In this document: positions 7,386-16,121 of the stretch, piece after piece
Position numbering within the stretch: the stretch's first letter is position 1
Layout of the letters: the number at the start of each line of letters is the position of its first letter
Assembly (NCBI RefSeq): GCF_024648885.1
Contig: NZ_JANBBF010000014.1
Coordinates: 276,271 to 340,270, forward strand
From: Prauserella salsuginis
Lineage (GTDB): Bacteria; Actinomycetota; Actinomycetes; Mycobacteriales; Pseudonocardiaceae
Reading direction: 5' to 3'
Length of the DNA stretch: 64,000 bases
Program-made: the position numbers and the translations under genes
The notes under the pieces: generated by a model
What the model was told of the DNA's origin: nothing
Seen by the model: only the letters and a program-made list of their open reading frames with translations
Database searches by the model: none

Positions 7386-8876
7386 TCACTCGTGTTGCGG
7401 ACCCTCCGCGAGCTGCTCGAGCGAAATGGGCGCGGCGAAGGGCTGCTTGGCCGTCGGCCGGAGGTCGTCGGCGGTGAGTGCCCTGCCCTCCCGAGCAGCG
7501 GCGAGCTTGGCCGAGGCGAACCCGCAGACCCGGCCCTGGCACCAGCCCATCCCGGGGCGTGCCATGAGCTTGACCGTGCGGGCGTCCCCGGCGCCGAGAT
7601 CGTCACGGGCGCCGCACACCTGCTGGTAGCTGACCTCCTCACAACGGCAGACCGTGGTCTCGGGGTGCAGCCAGTCGTGCCAGTGGCGGGGAACCGGGTG
7701 GGCGGTGTGCATCGCTGCGGCGAAGCGCCGATGGCGCGTGATGCGTTTCTGCAGCGCCCGCACGCTCTCCTGGGAGACAGCCGCACGCTGGTCCCGCGCG
7801 GTGATCAGGCCGGCGAGTTCGCCTTCGGCGACCGCCAGCACCGCACCCCCGACGCCGGTGGCCTCACCGGCCACGTAGATCCCGGGCACGGTCGCCCGCT
7901 GCTCCTCGTCGACGACCGCGACCAGCGAATCGTCGATGTCCTTGCGGGTCGCGGCGCCGGTCGCCGTGACGAGCTCCAGCGACGGCGTGAAGCCCCACCC
8001 GAGCGCGACGAGGTCGACGTCGACCGTGCCCGCCTGCTTGCGGATGCGGCCCTCACGGTCCAGCCGCGACAGCTCGACGGACTGGACCGTGTCGGTGCCG
8101 CGGATCGCCGTGATCGCCGTCCGCTGCCGGTACGGGATGCGGTGCCGGATCAGCGCGGTGGCATATTCGAGGGCCTCCCGCCCCTTGCCGGGAACCGCGG
8201 CTGCGGCCAGCGGGTCCCTGGACCATCCGGTGATCGACCCTGCCTCGCAGACGGCCACGACGTCCGCACCGGCCTGAGCCAGACCGGTGGCCACCGGCAG
8301 CAGGAACGGCCCGGTTCCGGCGACGATCGCGCGGCGGCCCGCCACGGTGCGATGCCCCTTGAGCAGGGCTTGAACCCCGCCCGCGGCCATGACACCGGGA
8401 AGGTCCCACCCTGGGATCGGCAACTGGCGGTCGTACCCGCCGGGGCACAGGATCACCGCATCCCCGGTGACGGCGTCCGGACCGTCGTCACCCCCGTCCG
8501 CTCCGGCGTACGCGGTGGTCAGGTGCAGGGTGTGGGCCGGTGGTTCGTCACCGGTCGACGGACGCTGCACGAACCACACCTGGCGCCGAGGCAGATAGGT
8601 GATGCGCTGCCGCCGGACGAGCCCGTGCAGTCGGGTGCGCAGCCCCGCGAACGTCGACCAGTCGTGATGGCCCAGCGATTCGTCACCGCGCGGGGCGGTC
8701 TCGTCGGGATGGCGCCAGTACTGACCACCGGGCTGCTGGCCTGCGTCGACGAGCACGACCCGGCACCCTGCCTCGGCAGCGGTGACGGCGGCGGCGAGTC
8801 CGGCCGGGCCTGCTCCGACCACGGCGACGTCGTAGCGGGGGCTCGTGGCTGTGATGTCGCGGGGGTGCTCAGTCAT
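7386..8876 (-). CDS. D-hydroxyproline dehydrogenase, FAD/NAD-type subunit
   Basis: 496-aa flavoprotein resembling the HcnB/opine oxidase A-type subunit. The N-terminal dinucleotide fold is GAGPAGLAAA; a second nucleotide-binding fold lies mid-protein (VAGTGPFLLPVATGLAQAG). The C-terminal region has a Cys-rich BFD-like cluster (CRCEEV ... GMGWCQGRVCG) able to hold a [2Fe-2S] centre. With the small ferredoxin-like and DadA-like subunits it would oxidise cis-4-hydroxy-D-proline to the pyrroline. The ATG at 8876 follows AGGTGA and overlaps the preceding gene by 8 nt; a GTG at 8885 is an alternative. Function is inferred from family and operon. Confidence 0.82.
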   Translation of the reverse strand: MTEHPRDITATSPRYDVAVVGAGPAGLAAAVTAAEAGCRVVLVDAGQQPGGQYWRHPDETAPRGDESLGHHDWSTFAGLRTRLHGLVRRQRITYLPRRQVWFVQRPSTGDEPPAHTLHLTTAYAGADGGDDGPDAVTGDAVILCPGGYDRQLPIPGWDLPGVMAAGGVQALLKGHRTVAGRRAIVAGTGPFLLPVATGLAQAGADVVAVCEAGSITGWSRDPLAAAAVPGKGREALEYATALIRHRIPYRQRTAITAIRGTDTVQSVELSRLDREGRIRKQAGTVDVDLVALGWGFTPSLELVTATGAATRKDIDDSLVAVVDEEQRATVPGIYVAGEATGVGGAVLAVAEGELAGLITARDQRAAVSQESVRALQKRITRHRRFAAAMHTAHPVPRHWHDWLHPETTVCRCEEVSYQQVCGARDDLGAGDARTVKLMARPGMGWCQGRVCGFASAKLAAAREGRALTADDLRPTAKQPFAAPISLEQLAEGPQHE

Positions 8877-9207
8877 CGGTCTCACCTGCCGTGTCGAAGG
8901 GACCGTTGCCGAGCACGGTGCTCGACAGCGCCATGCCGGGCCGGGCGGGGACCAGGCACGCGCGCTGGTTGGGCTCGCCGTCGACGGTGATCAGGCACTC
9001 GTAGCAAACGCCGATACCGCAGAACAGGCCACGCGGTCGAAGCTGAGTGCGGGTCGTTCGCCAGGACCGGATCCCGGCATCGGTCAGCACCGACCCGACG
9101 CTCTGCCCCGCGATCGCCGGTAACGGGCGGCCGTCGAAGACGACCTCGAACCGCTCGGGCTCGGTGGTGGCCGCGTCGGGGGTGCCGTGCTGCTGGGCGG
9201 GACTCAT
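8869..9207 (-). CDS. D-hydroxyproline dehydrogenase, [2Fe-2S] subunit
   Basis: 112-aa small ferredoxin-like subunit of the HcnA/SoxA gamma type. It contains the plant-ferredoxin-like cluster pattern (LFCGIGVCYECLITVD, then RACLVPA further on). The ATG at 9207 overlaps the DadA-like gene's stop as ATGA, and the 3' end overlaps the next flavoprotein gene by 8 nt, so the three subunits are translated as a unit. It would pass electrons between the two flavin subunits. Confidence 0.83.
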   Translation of the reverse strand: MSPAQQHGTPDAATTEPERFEVVFDGRPLPAIAGQSVGSVLTDAGIRSWRTTRTQLRPRGLFCGIGVCYECLITVDGEPNQRACLVPARPGMALSSTVLGNGPFDTAGETDD

Positions 9208-10358
9208 GATGCCTCCACGAGGTCGAAGCGCTCGGGCGCGAACGGAGTCAGGTCGAGATCCGGTTCCCGGCCGGTCAACTGCTGGACCAACAGCTTCGCC
9301 GAGCCGACCGAGAGCCCGATGCCTGCACCCTCGTGCCCCGCGGCGTGCCACATCCCGGGCGCACGCGGATCATGGCCGATCACGGGCAGATGGTCTGCGC
9401 AGTACGGACGGAATCCGTGGTAGTTGCGCATGATCTTGGTCTTCGCCAGCACGGGATACAGGATCAGCGCCTTCGCCGCGATCTGCCGCAGGGCGGGAAG
9501 CGAGACGGTGGCGTCGAAACCGACCCGCTCGCGAGAGGATCCGATGAGGATGGTGCCCGCCCGGGTCCCTTCGATGACCGTGGACGTCTGCAATCCCTCG
9601 TCGGACGAGGTGGTGCTGGCGACGTAGTCGCCGGAGTAGACCTTGTGGAACACCGTGCGCGGAAGCGGTTCGGTGATCAGCACGAACCCGCGGCGCGGGA
9701 GGATCGGCACGTGCACGCCGGCGAGCTGTGCAATGTCGCCGGCCCAGGTCCCGGCGGCGTTGATGACGTGGTCGGCATGGATCGTGCCGCGGCTGGTGAC
9801 GACACCGGTCACCGAATCGCCGTCCCGGTGCAGATCCGTGACCTCGGTACGAGTCCAGATCCGGGCGCCGCGTTCACGGGCGATGCGGATGAGCTGCGCC
9901 GCCATGAGCATGGGCTGGACCTGGCAGTCCTGTGGATAGTGCGCGGCGGCGGTCAGGTTCTTGGTGAGGTGAGGCTCGTAGGCATGCACCTCGTCGGCCG
10001 CGACGTCGGTGACATCGATCCCGGCGTCACGCTGACGCCGGGCGAGCTCGGCGAGGTTCTGGGCACCGGACTCCGTGGCGGCGACGATCAGGCCACCCTT
10101 GTTCTCGAACTCCCACAGGTGGTTGTGCGGGGCGAGATCGCGGCGCCAGACCTGGTTGGAATACAACGCCAGGTCGAGTTCGTGGCCCGCTTCCTTGTCC
10201 GAGACCAGCAGGTTGCCCTCGCAGGCACTGGTGGTCCCGCCTGCGACCTCGCCGCGCTCGACGATGTGGACACGCAGGCCCTGTTCGGTGGCGAAGTAGG
10301 CGCACGCCGCGCCGAGGGCACCCGCGCCGATGATGACGACGTCGGCGGTGTCGGCCAT
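9204..10358 (-). CDS. D-hydroxyproline dehydrogenase, DadA-like catalytic subunit
   Basis: 384-aa FAD-dependent amine oxidase of the DAO/DadA family. It starts with the Rossmann motif GAGALGAACAYF and has the DAO C-terminal flavin contact region (GFRPYCADHLPVIG ... AAGHEGAGIGLS). It lies between the 2-epimerase and ferredoxin-like genes and is probably the subunit that oxidises the D-imino acid. The same family includes D-proline and glycine oxidases, so the exact substrate rests on context. Confidence 0.85.
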   Translation of the reverse strand: MADTADVVIIGAGALGAACAYFATEQGLRVHIVERGEVAGGTTSACEGNLLVSDKEAGHELDLALYSNQVWRRDLAPHNHLWEFENKGGLIVAATESGAQNLAELARRQRDAGIDVTDVAADEVHAYEPHLTKNLTAAAHYPQDCQVQPMLMAAQLIRIARERGARIWTRTEVTDLHRDGDSVTGVVTSRGTIHADHVINAAGTWAGDIAQLAGVHVPILPRRGFVLITEPLPRTVFHKVYSGDYVASTTSSDEGLQTSTVIEGTRAGTILIGSSRERVGFDATVSLPALRQIAAKALILYPVLAKTKIMRNYHGFRPYCADHLPVIGHDPRAPGMWHAAGHEGAGIGLSVGSAKLLVQQLTGREPDLDLTPFAPERFDLVEAS

Positions 10359-10413
10359 CGCTGCCTCCGGTTGTCGATTGTGGACACAGGGACGTTTCCG
10401 CGTGGCTGCCGCT

Positions 10414-11415
10414 TCAGAGTTCGAAGCCTGCCGGGAACGGGTCGGAGGGATCGAGCATGTACTGAGCGGTTCCGGTCACCCAGGCGCGTCCGGTGATCGT
10501 CGGGACCACCGCGACGCGCCCACCGACTTCGGCCTGCTCGACGAGTCTGCCCACGAAAGTCGTGCCGATGAAGGATTCGTTGACGAAGTCGGTGTCGAGG
10601 GCGAGCTCACCGCGGGCGTGCAACTGCGCCATCCGGGCGCTGGTGCCGGTGCCGCACGGCGAACGGTCGAACCAGCCCGGGTGGATGGCCATCGCGTGCC
10701 GCGAGTGTGCCGCCGTCGAGCCGGGAGCCTTGAGATAGACGTGGTGGCAGCCGGAGATGTCGGGCCGTTCGGGATGCACCGGTGGCGCCTGCTCGTTGAT
10801 CGCCGACATGATGGCGAGACCGGCATCGAGGAGCTGCTGTTTGGCCGCGCGTTCGAACGGCAGTCCCAGCGCCTCGAGGTCGACGATGGCGTAGAAGTTG
10901 CCGCCGAAAGCGATGTCGCAGACCACCGGGCCGAGCCCGGGGACGTCGATCCGCTGATCGAGCGCATGGCTGAACGAGGGCACGTTCTTGATCGTCACCG
11001 ATTCGGCGTGCCCGTCCCGGACCGCGACGTCGGCGACGACCAGGCCAGCGGGAGTGTCGAGGCGAACCTGGGTGACGGGCTCGGTCACCGTCACCATCCC
11101 GGTCTCGACCAGCACCGTGGCGGTGCCGATGGTGCCGTGACCGCACATCGGCAGCAGGCCCGAGACCTCGATGAACAGCACACCCCAGTCGGCGTCGGCG
11201 CGAGTGGGCGGCTGCAGGATGGAACCCGACATCGACGCGTGCCCGCGCGGTTCGCACATCAGCAGGGTGCGCAGGTCGTCGCTGTTCTCGATGAACCACT
11301 GCCTCCGCTCGGCCATCGTCGCCCCGGGAATGACCCCGACGCCACCGGTGACGACCCTGGTGGGCATGCCCTCGGTGTGGGAATCGACGGCATGCAGGAC
11401 ACGACCGGTCCTCAT
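10414..11415 (-). CDS. 4-hydroxyproline 2-epimerase (proline racemase family)
   Basis: 333-aa member of the proline racemase superfamily. Both catalytic cysteines are present: Cys91 in LLPMCGHGTIG and Cys254 in RSPCGTGTSA. The Cys/Cys pair indicates epimerase/racemase chemistry rather than the Cys/Thr 3-hydroxyproline dehydratase variant. It would convert trans-4-hydroxy-L-proline to cis-4-hydroxy-D-proline, the substrate of the dehydrogenase encoded just downstream. The ATG at 11415 is preferred (GAGAGGAG 7 nt upstream); an in-frame codon at 11478 would add 21 residues overlapping the ALDH gene. Confidence 0.88.
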   Translation of the reverse strand: MRTGRVLHAVDSHTEGMPTRVVTGGVGVIPGATMAERRQWFIENSDDLRTLLMCEPRGHASMSGSILQPPTRADADWGVLFIEVSGLLPMCGHGTIGTATVLVETGMVTVTEPVTQVRLDTPAGLVVADVAVRDGHAESVTIKNVPSFSHALDQRIDVPGLGPVVCDIAFGGNFYAIVDLEALGLPFERAAKQQLLDAGLAIMSAINEQAPPVHPERPDISGCHHVYLKAPGSTAAHSRHAMAIHPGWFDRSPCGTGTSARMAQLHARGELALDTDFVNESFIGTTFVGRLVEQAEVGGRVAVVPTITGRAWVTGTAQYMLDPSDPFPAGFEL

Positions 11416-11464
11416 CGACCGCTCCTCTCGACTACGAACCGGGCCGGGCCGGTTGGCGGATGAA

Positions 11465-12964
11465 TCAGTTCTGCGCAACGCCGTCCACCCGGCGGAGGAC
11501 GGGTGCGGCGGGGGAATCGGTCAGTTCGTCGGGCAGCAGGTGCTGCGGATAGTTCTGGAACGCCACGGCGCGCACGAAGCGGTCGATCGCGGCCGTGCCG
11601 ACCGAGGTGGTCGCCGGGGCGGTCGTTGCAGGGTACGGCCCGCCGTGCTGCTGGGCGTAGGTCACCGAGACCCCGGTGGGCCACTGGTTCCACAGCAGCC
11701 GGCCGGCCTTGTCCACCAGGACCCGCGTGAGGTCCGCGGCCACGTCGTCGGTCTCCTCCGCGATCAGCGTCGCGGTGAGCTGTCCGTCGATGGCCCTGGC
11801 GACGTCGACGAGTTCGGTCTCGTCGTCGTAGGTCACCACCAGAGCGGTCGGACCGAAGCACTCGGTGACGAGCCGGTCCGGGTCGGCGAGCAGCGTGGTG
11901 ACGTGGGTGGCCAACAGAGTCGGGGTCGGGGCTTCCCCCTCCGGCTTCGATCCGCGACGCAGGACCTCGACGCCTGATTCGGAGCTCAGTCGCCGGAGGG
12001 TGTCGTGGTAGCCCGCCACGATGCGATCGCCCAGCAGAGGCGCGGCCTGCGAGAGTTCGGTGTCGCGCAGTACCTCGGTGACGGTGGCTCCGGAGGGGAC
12101 CAGCAGCAGGCCCGGTTTGGTGCAGAACTGTCCCGCGCCCAGGGTGAACGAGCCGGTGAACTCCGCGGCGATCTCGGCTCCCCTCGCCGCGTCGGCCGCG
12201 CGGGTCACGAACACCGGGTTGACGCTGCCCAGCTCGCCGAAGAACGGGATGGGCTCGGGCCGGGAGCAGGCGATGTCGAACAGTGCACGACCGCCCTCGA
12301 TGGAACCGGTGAAGGCCCCCGCCTTGACCTGCGGGTGCGACAGCGCGGCCCGACCGGCCTCGGCCCCCCAGACGAGGTCGAACAGTCCGACCGGCGCACC
12401 CGCGTTCTCCAGCGCGGCGCGGACGACGGCACCGGTGGTCGCGGACAGGTCCGGATGTCCGGGGTGCGCCTTGAGGATCACCGGACAGCCGGCGGCAAGC
12501 GCCGAGGCGGTGTCACCACCGGCGACGCTGAAGGCGAACGGGAAGTTGCTGGCGGCGAAGACCACGACCGGCCCCAGCGGCACCTGGGAGCGGCGCAGCT
12601 CCGGTCGCGGCGCGCCCATCGGCCAGTCGGGGTCGGCATGGTCGATTCGGGCGTCGAGATAGGAGCCCTCGCGGACCGTCTCGGCGAAGAGTCGCAATTG
12701 GAACGTCGTGCGTGCGAGTTCACCGGCCAGCCGGCCCTCCGTGAGGTGGGTCTCGCGCCCCGCGATCGGGATGAGCACCGGGGCGGCGTCGTCGAGCGCA
12801 TCGGCGACCGCCTCGAGCGCGCGGCTGCGTTCGGCGCGGTCCGTACGCGCCCACAAGCGGCCGGCTTCGGCGGACGCCGCAGCGATCCGGTCCACCTCCT
12901 CGGCCGTGGTCGGTTCTGCCGGAGCCGTGAGCTCGCGAGCCAGGTCCTTGTCGGTGGTCGTCAT
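11465..12964 (-). CDS. 2,5-dioxovalerate (alpha-ketoglutarate semialdehyde) dehydrogenase
   Basis: 499-aa aldehyde dehydrogenase of the type found in hydroxyproline, arabinose and glucarate pathways. Active-site general base is in FFGELGSVNP and the nucleophilic cysteine in LGAGQFCTKPG. It would oxidise alpha-ketoglutarate semialdehyde to 2-oxoglutarate, the last pathway step into the TCA cycle. It lies between the dapA-type deaminase and the epimerase in one transcriptional direction. Substrate choice is inferred from the neighbours and overall likeness to KGSADH. Confidence 0.87.
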   Translation of the reverse strand: MTTTDKDLARELTAPAEPTTAEEVDRIAAASAEAGRLWARTDRAERSRALEAVADALDDAAPVLIPIAGRETHLTEGRLAGELARTTFQLRLFAETVREGSYLDARIDHADPDWPMGAPRPELRRSQVPLGPVVVFAASNFPFAFSVAGGDTASALAAGCPVILKAHPGHPDLSATTGAVVRAALENAGAPVGLFDLVWGAEAGRAALSHPQVKAGAFTGSIEGGRALFDIACSRPEPIPFFGELGSVNPVFVTRAADAARGAEIAAEFTGSFTLGAGQFCTKPGLLLVPSGATVTEVLRDTELSQAAPLLGDRIVAGYHDTLRRLSSESGVEVLRRGSKPEGEAPTPTLLATHVTTLLADPDRLVTECFGPTALVVTYDDETELVDVARAIDGQLTATLIAEETDDVAADLTRVLVDKAGRLLWNQWPTGVSVTYAQQHGGPYPATTAPATTSVGTAAIDRFVRAVAFQNYPQHLLPDELTDSPAAPVLRRVDGVAQN

Positions 12965-13063
12965 CGGTGGTGCCTTCCCATGCGGTTACGCGTGGACTCG
13001 GTGGGGACGAGGGCGCACCCGGGCGGGTCGTGGACGGCCGGCTCTCGTCCCGGGGCGCCGAAT

Positions 13064-13095
13064 GTGGGTGGGACGGCGCGGACCGTCCCACCCAC
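13064..13095 (-). terminator. Strong hairpin after the HypD gene
   Basis: A perfect 13-bp stem (13064-13076 with 13083-13095), 6-nt loop, 6 nt after the HypD stop, no T-run. It may be a partial terminator or a 3'-end stabiliser that raises HypD over the downstream genes. Confidence 0.65.
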
Positions 13096-13101
13096 AGCCG
13101 C

Positions 13102-14007
13102 CTACTTGTAGCCCTTGGCCAGGACGTTCTTGGTGTCGGCGACGACCTGCTCCGCGACCTCGGGAGCCAGCGGGGAGCGCGGCGGGCGGCACGTGCCGCC
13201 CTTGCGGCCGGCCACGTCCATGGACAGCTTGATCGCTTGGACGAACTCGGTCTTGGAGTCCCATCGCAGCAGCGAGTGCACGTCGCGATACATCGGCAAT
13301 GCCTTGGCGATGTCGGCGGGGTCGCCCGACGTGGCCAGGTTGTACAGCTCGAGACTCGCGGTGGGCAGGGCGTTGGGGTAGCCGGCGATCCAGCCGACCG
13401 CTCCGGCCAGGCCCAGTTCGAGAACGACGTCGTCGGTGCCGACCAGCAGGTCGAGATCCGGTGCGAGCTCGGAGATCTCGTAGGCGCGCCGAACGTCGCC
13501 GGTGAACTCCTTGACCGCGACGATGTGCCCCTCCGCGTGCAGCTCGGCCAAGAGCGCGGGAGAGAGATCGATCTTGGTGTCGAACGGGTTGTTGTAGGCC
13601 ACGATCGGAATTCCGACCTCCGCGGCGATGCGGTAGTGCTCGACGATCGCGGCCTTGTCGGCGCGGTAGACGTTCGGGGGCAGCAGCAGGACCGAGTGCG
13701 CTCCGGACTCGGCGGCCTGTTCCACCCAGCGGCGGGTTTCGAGGGCACCGTACGCCGCGACGCCGGGCATCACGTGGAAACCGTCGGGGGCGGCCTCGAC
13801 CGCGGTGGTCACCACGCGAGCGCGTTCCTCGGCGGTCAGTGTCTGGTACTCGCCGAGTGAGCCGTTCGGCGTGATGCCGTGCATGCCGCTGGCGGCGAGC
13901 CACTGGACGTGCTCGGCGAAGCCGTCGTAGTCGACCGACAGGTCGTCGTTGAACTGCAGTGCCGAGGCGACATGGATGCCGCGCCAGGGCTTGAGCTGCT
14001 CGGTCAT
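13102..14007 (-). CDS. HypD-like pyrroline-4-hydroxy-2-carboxylate deaminase (DapA family)
   Basis: 301-aa DHDPS/NAL superfamily TIM barrel. The Schiff-base lysine is in IVAVKEFTGD and the GSLGEY segment matches the substrate loop of the family. Among DapA-like proteins, those sitting with a 2-epimerase, D-imino-acid dehydrogenase and KGSADH are pyrroline-4-hydroxy-2-carboxylate deaminases, which yield alpha-ketoglutarate semialdehyde. It is the first gene of the operon, downstream of an operator-like site (14051-14066), with AAGGGGAGG ahead of the ATG. Confidence 0.86.
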   Translation of the reverse strand: MTEQLKPWRGIHVASALQFNDDLSVDYDGFAEHVQWLAASGMHGITPNGSLGEYQTLTAEERARVVTTAVEAAPDGFHVMPGVAAYGALETRRWVEQAAESGAHSVLLLPPNVYRADKAAIVEHYRIAAEVGIPIVAYNNPFDTKIDLSPALLAELHAEGHIVAVKEFTGDVRRAYEISELAPDLDLLVGTDDVVLELGLAGAVGWIAGYPNALPTASLELYNLATSGDPADIAKALPMYRDVHSLLRWDSKTEFVQAIKLSMDVAGRKGGTCRPPRSPLAPEVAEQVVADTKNVLAKGYK

Positions 14008-14050
14008 CGAGCCTCCCCTTCATTGGGAACGAAAAGCGTAACGGCCGTAG

Positions 14051-14066
14051 TATGTGACATTGCACT
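14051..14066 (-). promoter_or_regulatory. GntR operator candidate, copy 2
   Basis: TATGTGACATTGCACT, 43 nt upstream of the HypD-like start. Core GTG-N6-CAC as at 7335-7350. Confidence 0.65.
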
Positions 14067-14260
14067 GTCGTCCGCAAGGGCCTACTGTCTCGTGACACAG
14101 CACGCCATCACCGCTTCGGAGGAAGCCGACCTCGCTTCCCCCGGAGTGAAACACCGGGCGTGCGGCCGGCGTACGACGCGCCGCCGCCCGCACGCGACCT
14201 GCAGCATCAATGCGATCACAGCGCGATGTGTTTGCAGATCACCCTGGACATCTCATGGTT

Positions 14261-14275
14261 GTGCAATGTTACATG
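14261..14275 (+). promoter_or_regulatory. GntR operator candidate, copy 3
   Basis: GTGCAATGTTACATG; its reverse complement CATGTAACATTGCAC matches copy 2 at 13 of 15 bases. It is 39 nt upstream of the symporter ATG. The rest of the 307-bp divergent region (14008-14314) shows no gene. Confidence 0.6.
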
Positions 14276-14314
14276 GCACACCGCATTCGCCGACTCGACG
14301 AGGAGGACTCGCGA

Positions 14315-15772
14315 ATGGAACTGTTGACACAGGTCAACGAGTGGCTCTGGACGCCACTGGTGGTCGTGGCGTTGGGCTTCGGACTGCTGCTGACTTTCCT
14401 GACCCGATGCATGCAGATCCGGCTGCTCCCGACGATGGTTCGACAACTCGTGCGGAGCGAGCAGCGGCAGTCCGACGAGGGGATCTCCCCGTTTCAGGCG
14501 CTGTCGCTGGCCATGTCGAGCCGCGTCGGTGTCGGGAACATCGCCGGCGTCGCGACGGCGATCGCCGCGGGTGGCCCCGGAGCCCTGTTCTGGATGGCCA
14601 TGATGACCTTCCTCGGCGGAGCCACTGCTTTCGTGGAGTCCACACTCGCCCAGATCTTCAAGCGCCGCATCGACGGCCAGTTCCGTGGCGGCATGCCGTA
14701 CTACATCGAGAAGGGCCTCGGACTACGCAAGGTCGCGGTCGGCGCGGCCGTCGTCGCGGCGGTCCTCTACGCGGTCCTGGCGCCCGGCATCCAGTCCAAC
14801 GCCATCTCCAGCAGCTTCGACTCAGCCTTGGGCATCGACCCGCTGATCAGCGCGATCGTCATCACCGTGGCGCTGGCGTTCATCATCGTCGGCGGCCGGA
14901 AACGCATCGTGAAGTTCGTCCAGGTGATCGTCCCGTTCATGGCAGGCGCCTACATCCTGGCGGCCGTGGTCGTGCTCGCGTTCAACGTGACCGCGCTGCC
15001 TTCGGCCGTGGGCCTGGTTCTCTCCAGCGCATTCGGCGCCCACTCGGTGTACGGCGGCATTCTGGGCGCGGCGATCGCATGGGGCGTGCGCCGCGCGCTG
15101 TTCTCCAACGTCGCCGGAGTCGGTGAGGGCACCTACAGCGCCGCGGCCGCCCAGGTGTCCCACCCGGCCAAACAGGGTCTGGTGCAGTGCTTGTCCGTCT
15201 ACATCGACACGTTGTTCGTCTGCATGGCGACCGGACTGATGATCATCGTGACCGGTGCGTACAACGTCGAGCCTGCGGAAGGGCCCGCCCTGGCGTCGAA
15301 CCTTCCCGGCACGGAAGCCGGACCCGCTTACACCCAGGCCGCGATGGATTCGGTGTCCGCCGGGGCGGGCGGCCCCTTCGTCGCGGTGGCACTCGCGCTG
15401 TTCGCCTTCTCGACGCTGGTGGCGTTCTACTACATCAGCGAGACGAATCTGGCGTATGTGCTCCGCCGGACCCCGTTGGCTGCCACCGCCGTGCTCAAGA
15501 CCGCCCTCCTCGCGATGACGTTCTGGGGCGCGGTGCAGTCCGCCGACCTGATCTGGGCGATCGGGGACATCGGCTACGCCTCCTTGGCCTGGGTCAACAT
15601 GCTGTGCCTGCTGTTGCTGGCGAAACCAGCGCTGCGAGCCCTGCGTGACTTCGACGCACAGCGACGACGCGGACTGGATCCGACCTTCGTCCCCGCCTCG
15701 ATCGGGCTCGGCGACCTCGACTGCTGGCAGTCCGATGCCGGACGCAGCTCGACAACACACTCGACGTCCTGA
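14315..15772 (+). CDS. AGCS-family sodium:amino acid symporter
   Basis: 485-aa multi-spanning carrier of the alanine/glycine:cation symporter family. The hallmark SSRVGVGNIAGVATAIAAGG segment lies near residue 70 and about ten hydrophobic spans follow. The ATG at 14315 follows GAGGAGG by 8 nt. It is divergent from the hydroxyproline operon and shares its operator motif, so its likely cargo is hydroxyproline or proline rather than alanine. AGCS carriers normally take small neutral amino acids, so the substrate is inference. Confidence 0.87.
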   Translation: MELLTQVNEWLWTPLVVVALGFGLLLTFLTRCMQIRLLPTMVRQLVRSEQRQSDEGISPFQALSLAMSSRVGVGNIAGVATAIAAGGPGALFWMAMMTFLGGATAFVESTLAQIFKRRIDGQFRGGMPYYIEKGLGLRKVAVGAAVVAAVLYAVLAPGIQSNAISSSFDSALGIDPLISAIVITVALAFIIVGGRKRIVKFVQVIVPFMAGAYILAAVVVLAFNVTALPSAVGLVLSSAFGAHSVYGGILGAAIAWGVRRALFSNVAGVGEGTYSAAAAQVSHPAKQGLVQCLSVYIDTLFVCMATGLMIIVTGAYNVEPAEGPALASNLPGTEAGPAYTQAAMDSVSAGAGGPFVAVALALFAFSTLVAFYYISETNLAYVLRRTPLAATAVLKTALLAMTFWGAVQSADLIWAIGDIGYASLAWVNMLCLLLLAKPALRALRDFDAQRRRGLDPTFVPASIGLGDLDCWQSDAGRSSTTHSTS

Positions 15773-15808
15773 GATCGGGCCGTTCACGCCGGAGGCACGA
15801 CCCAGGGG

Positions 15809-16051
15809 TCACCGGTTCCGGAGGTCGTCGAGGCGGCGGAGGTACTCGTCGCGGTCGATCTGGCCCGCGGCGTAGAGCTGGCGGACCTCCTGTTCGGCCC
15901 CGTCGACCCGGGACCGGTCCCGTCCGTCGCCGAGGTTGCGGGCGAGCCACACCGCACCCAGTACGACGAGCACGAGCACGGCCAGGCCGACGATTCCCCA
16001 CAGGGCCATCCACCAGCCCATGCCCATCATGCCGTCCATCATGTCGACCAC
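15809..16051 (-). CDS. SHOCT-domain membrane protein
   Basis: 80 aa: Met-rich N-terminus (MVDMMDGMMGMGWW), one transmembrane span at about residues 14-37, and a C-terminal SHOCT motif (VRQLYAAGQIDRDEYLRRLDDL). SHOCT segments are oligomerisation motifs of unknown detailed role. The many methionines could bind copper, fitting the copper/thiol neighbours, but that is a guess. Start is GTG 16051 after GGAGAGG, or ATG 16042. It is downstream of the VKOR gene by about 70 nt, probably in the same transcript. Confidence 0.78.
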   Translation of the reverse strand: MVDMMDGMMGMGWWMALWGIVGLAVLVLVVLGAVWLARNLGDGRDRSRVDGAEQEVRQLYAAGQIDRDEYLRRLDDLRNR

Positions 16052-16121
16052 CGCCTCTCCGTCGGGGTGCCTGTCCGCGTGAGTGCCCGTCCCGCTGCCC
16101 GGGCATGCGGAAGGAAGGTGT

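Noticed and set aside
7338..8990. 550-codon plus-strand frame over the dehydrogenase subunit
   Set aside because: Antisense shadow; no domain, and the minus-strand gene fits tightly into the operon with overlaps.
13102..14007. 4-hydroxy-tetrahydrodipicolinate synthase (DapA) of lysine synthesis
   Set aside because: Operon context (epimerase, D-imino-acid dehydrogenase, KGSADH, GntR) fits the HypD deaminase branch of the family.
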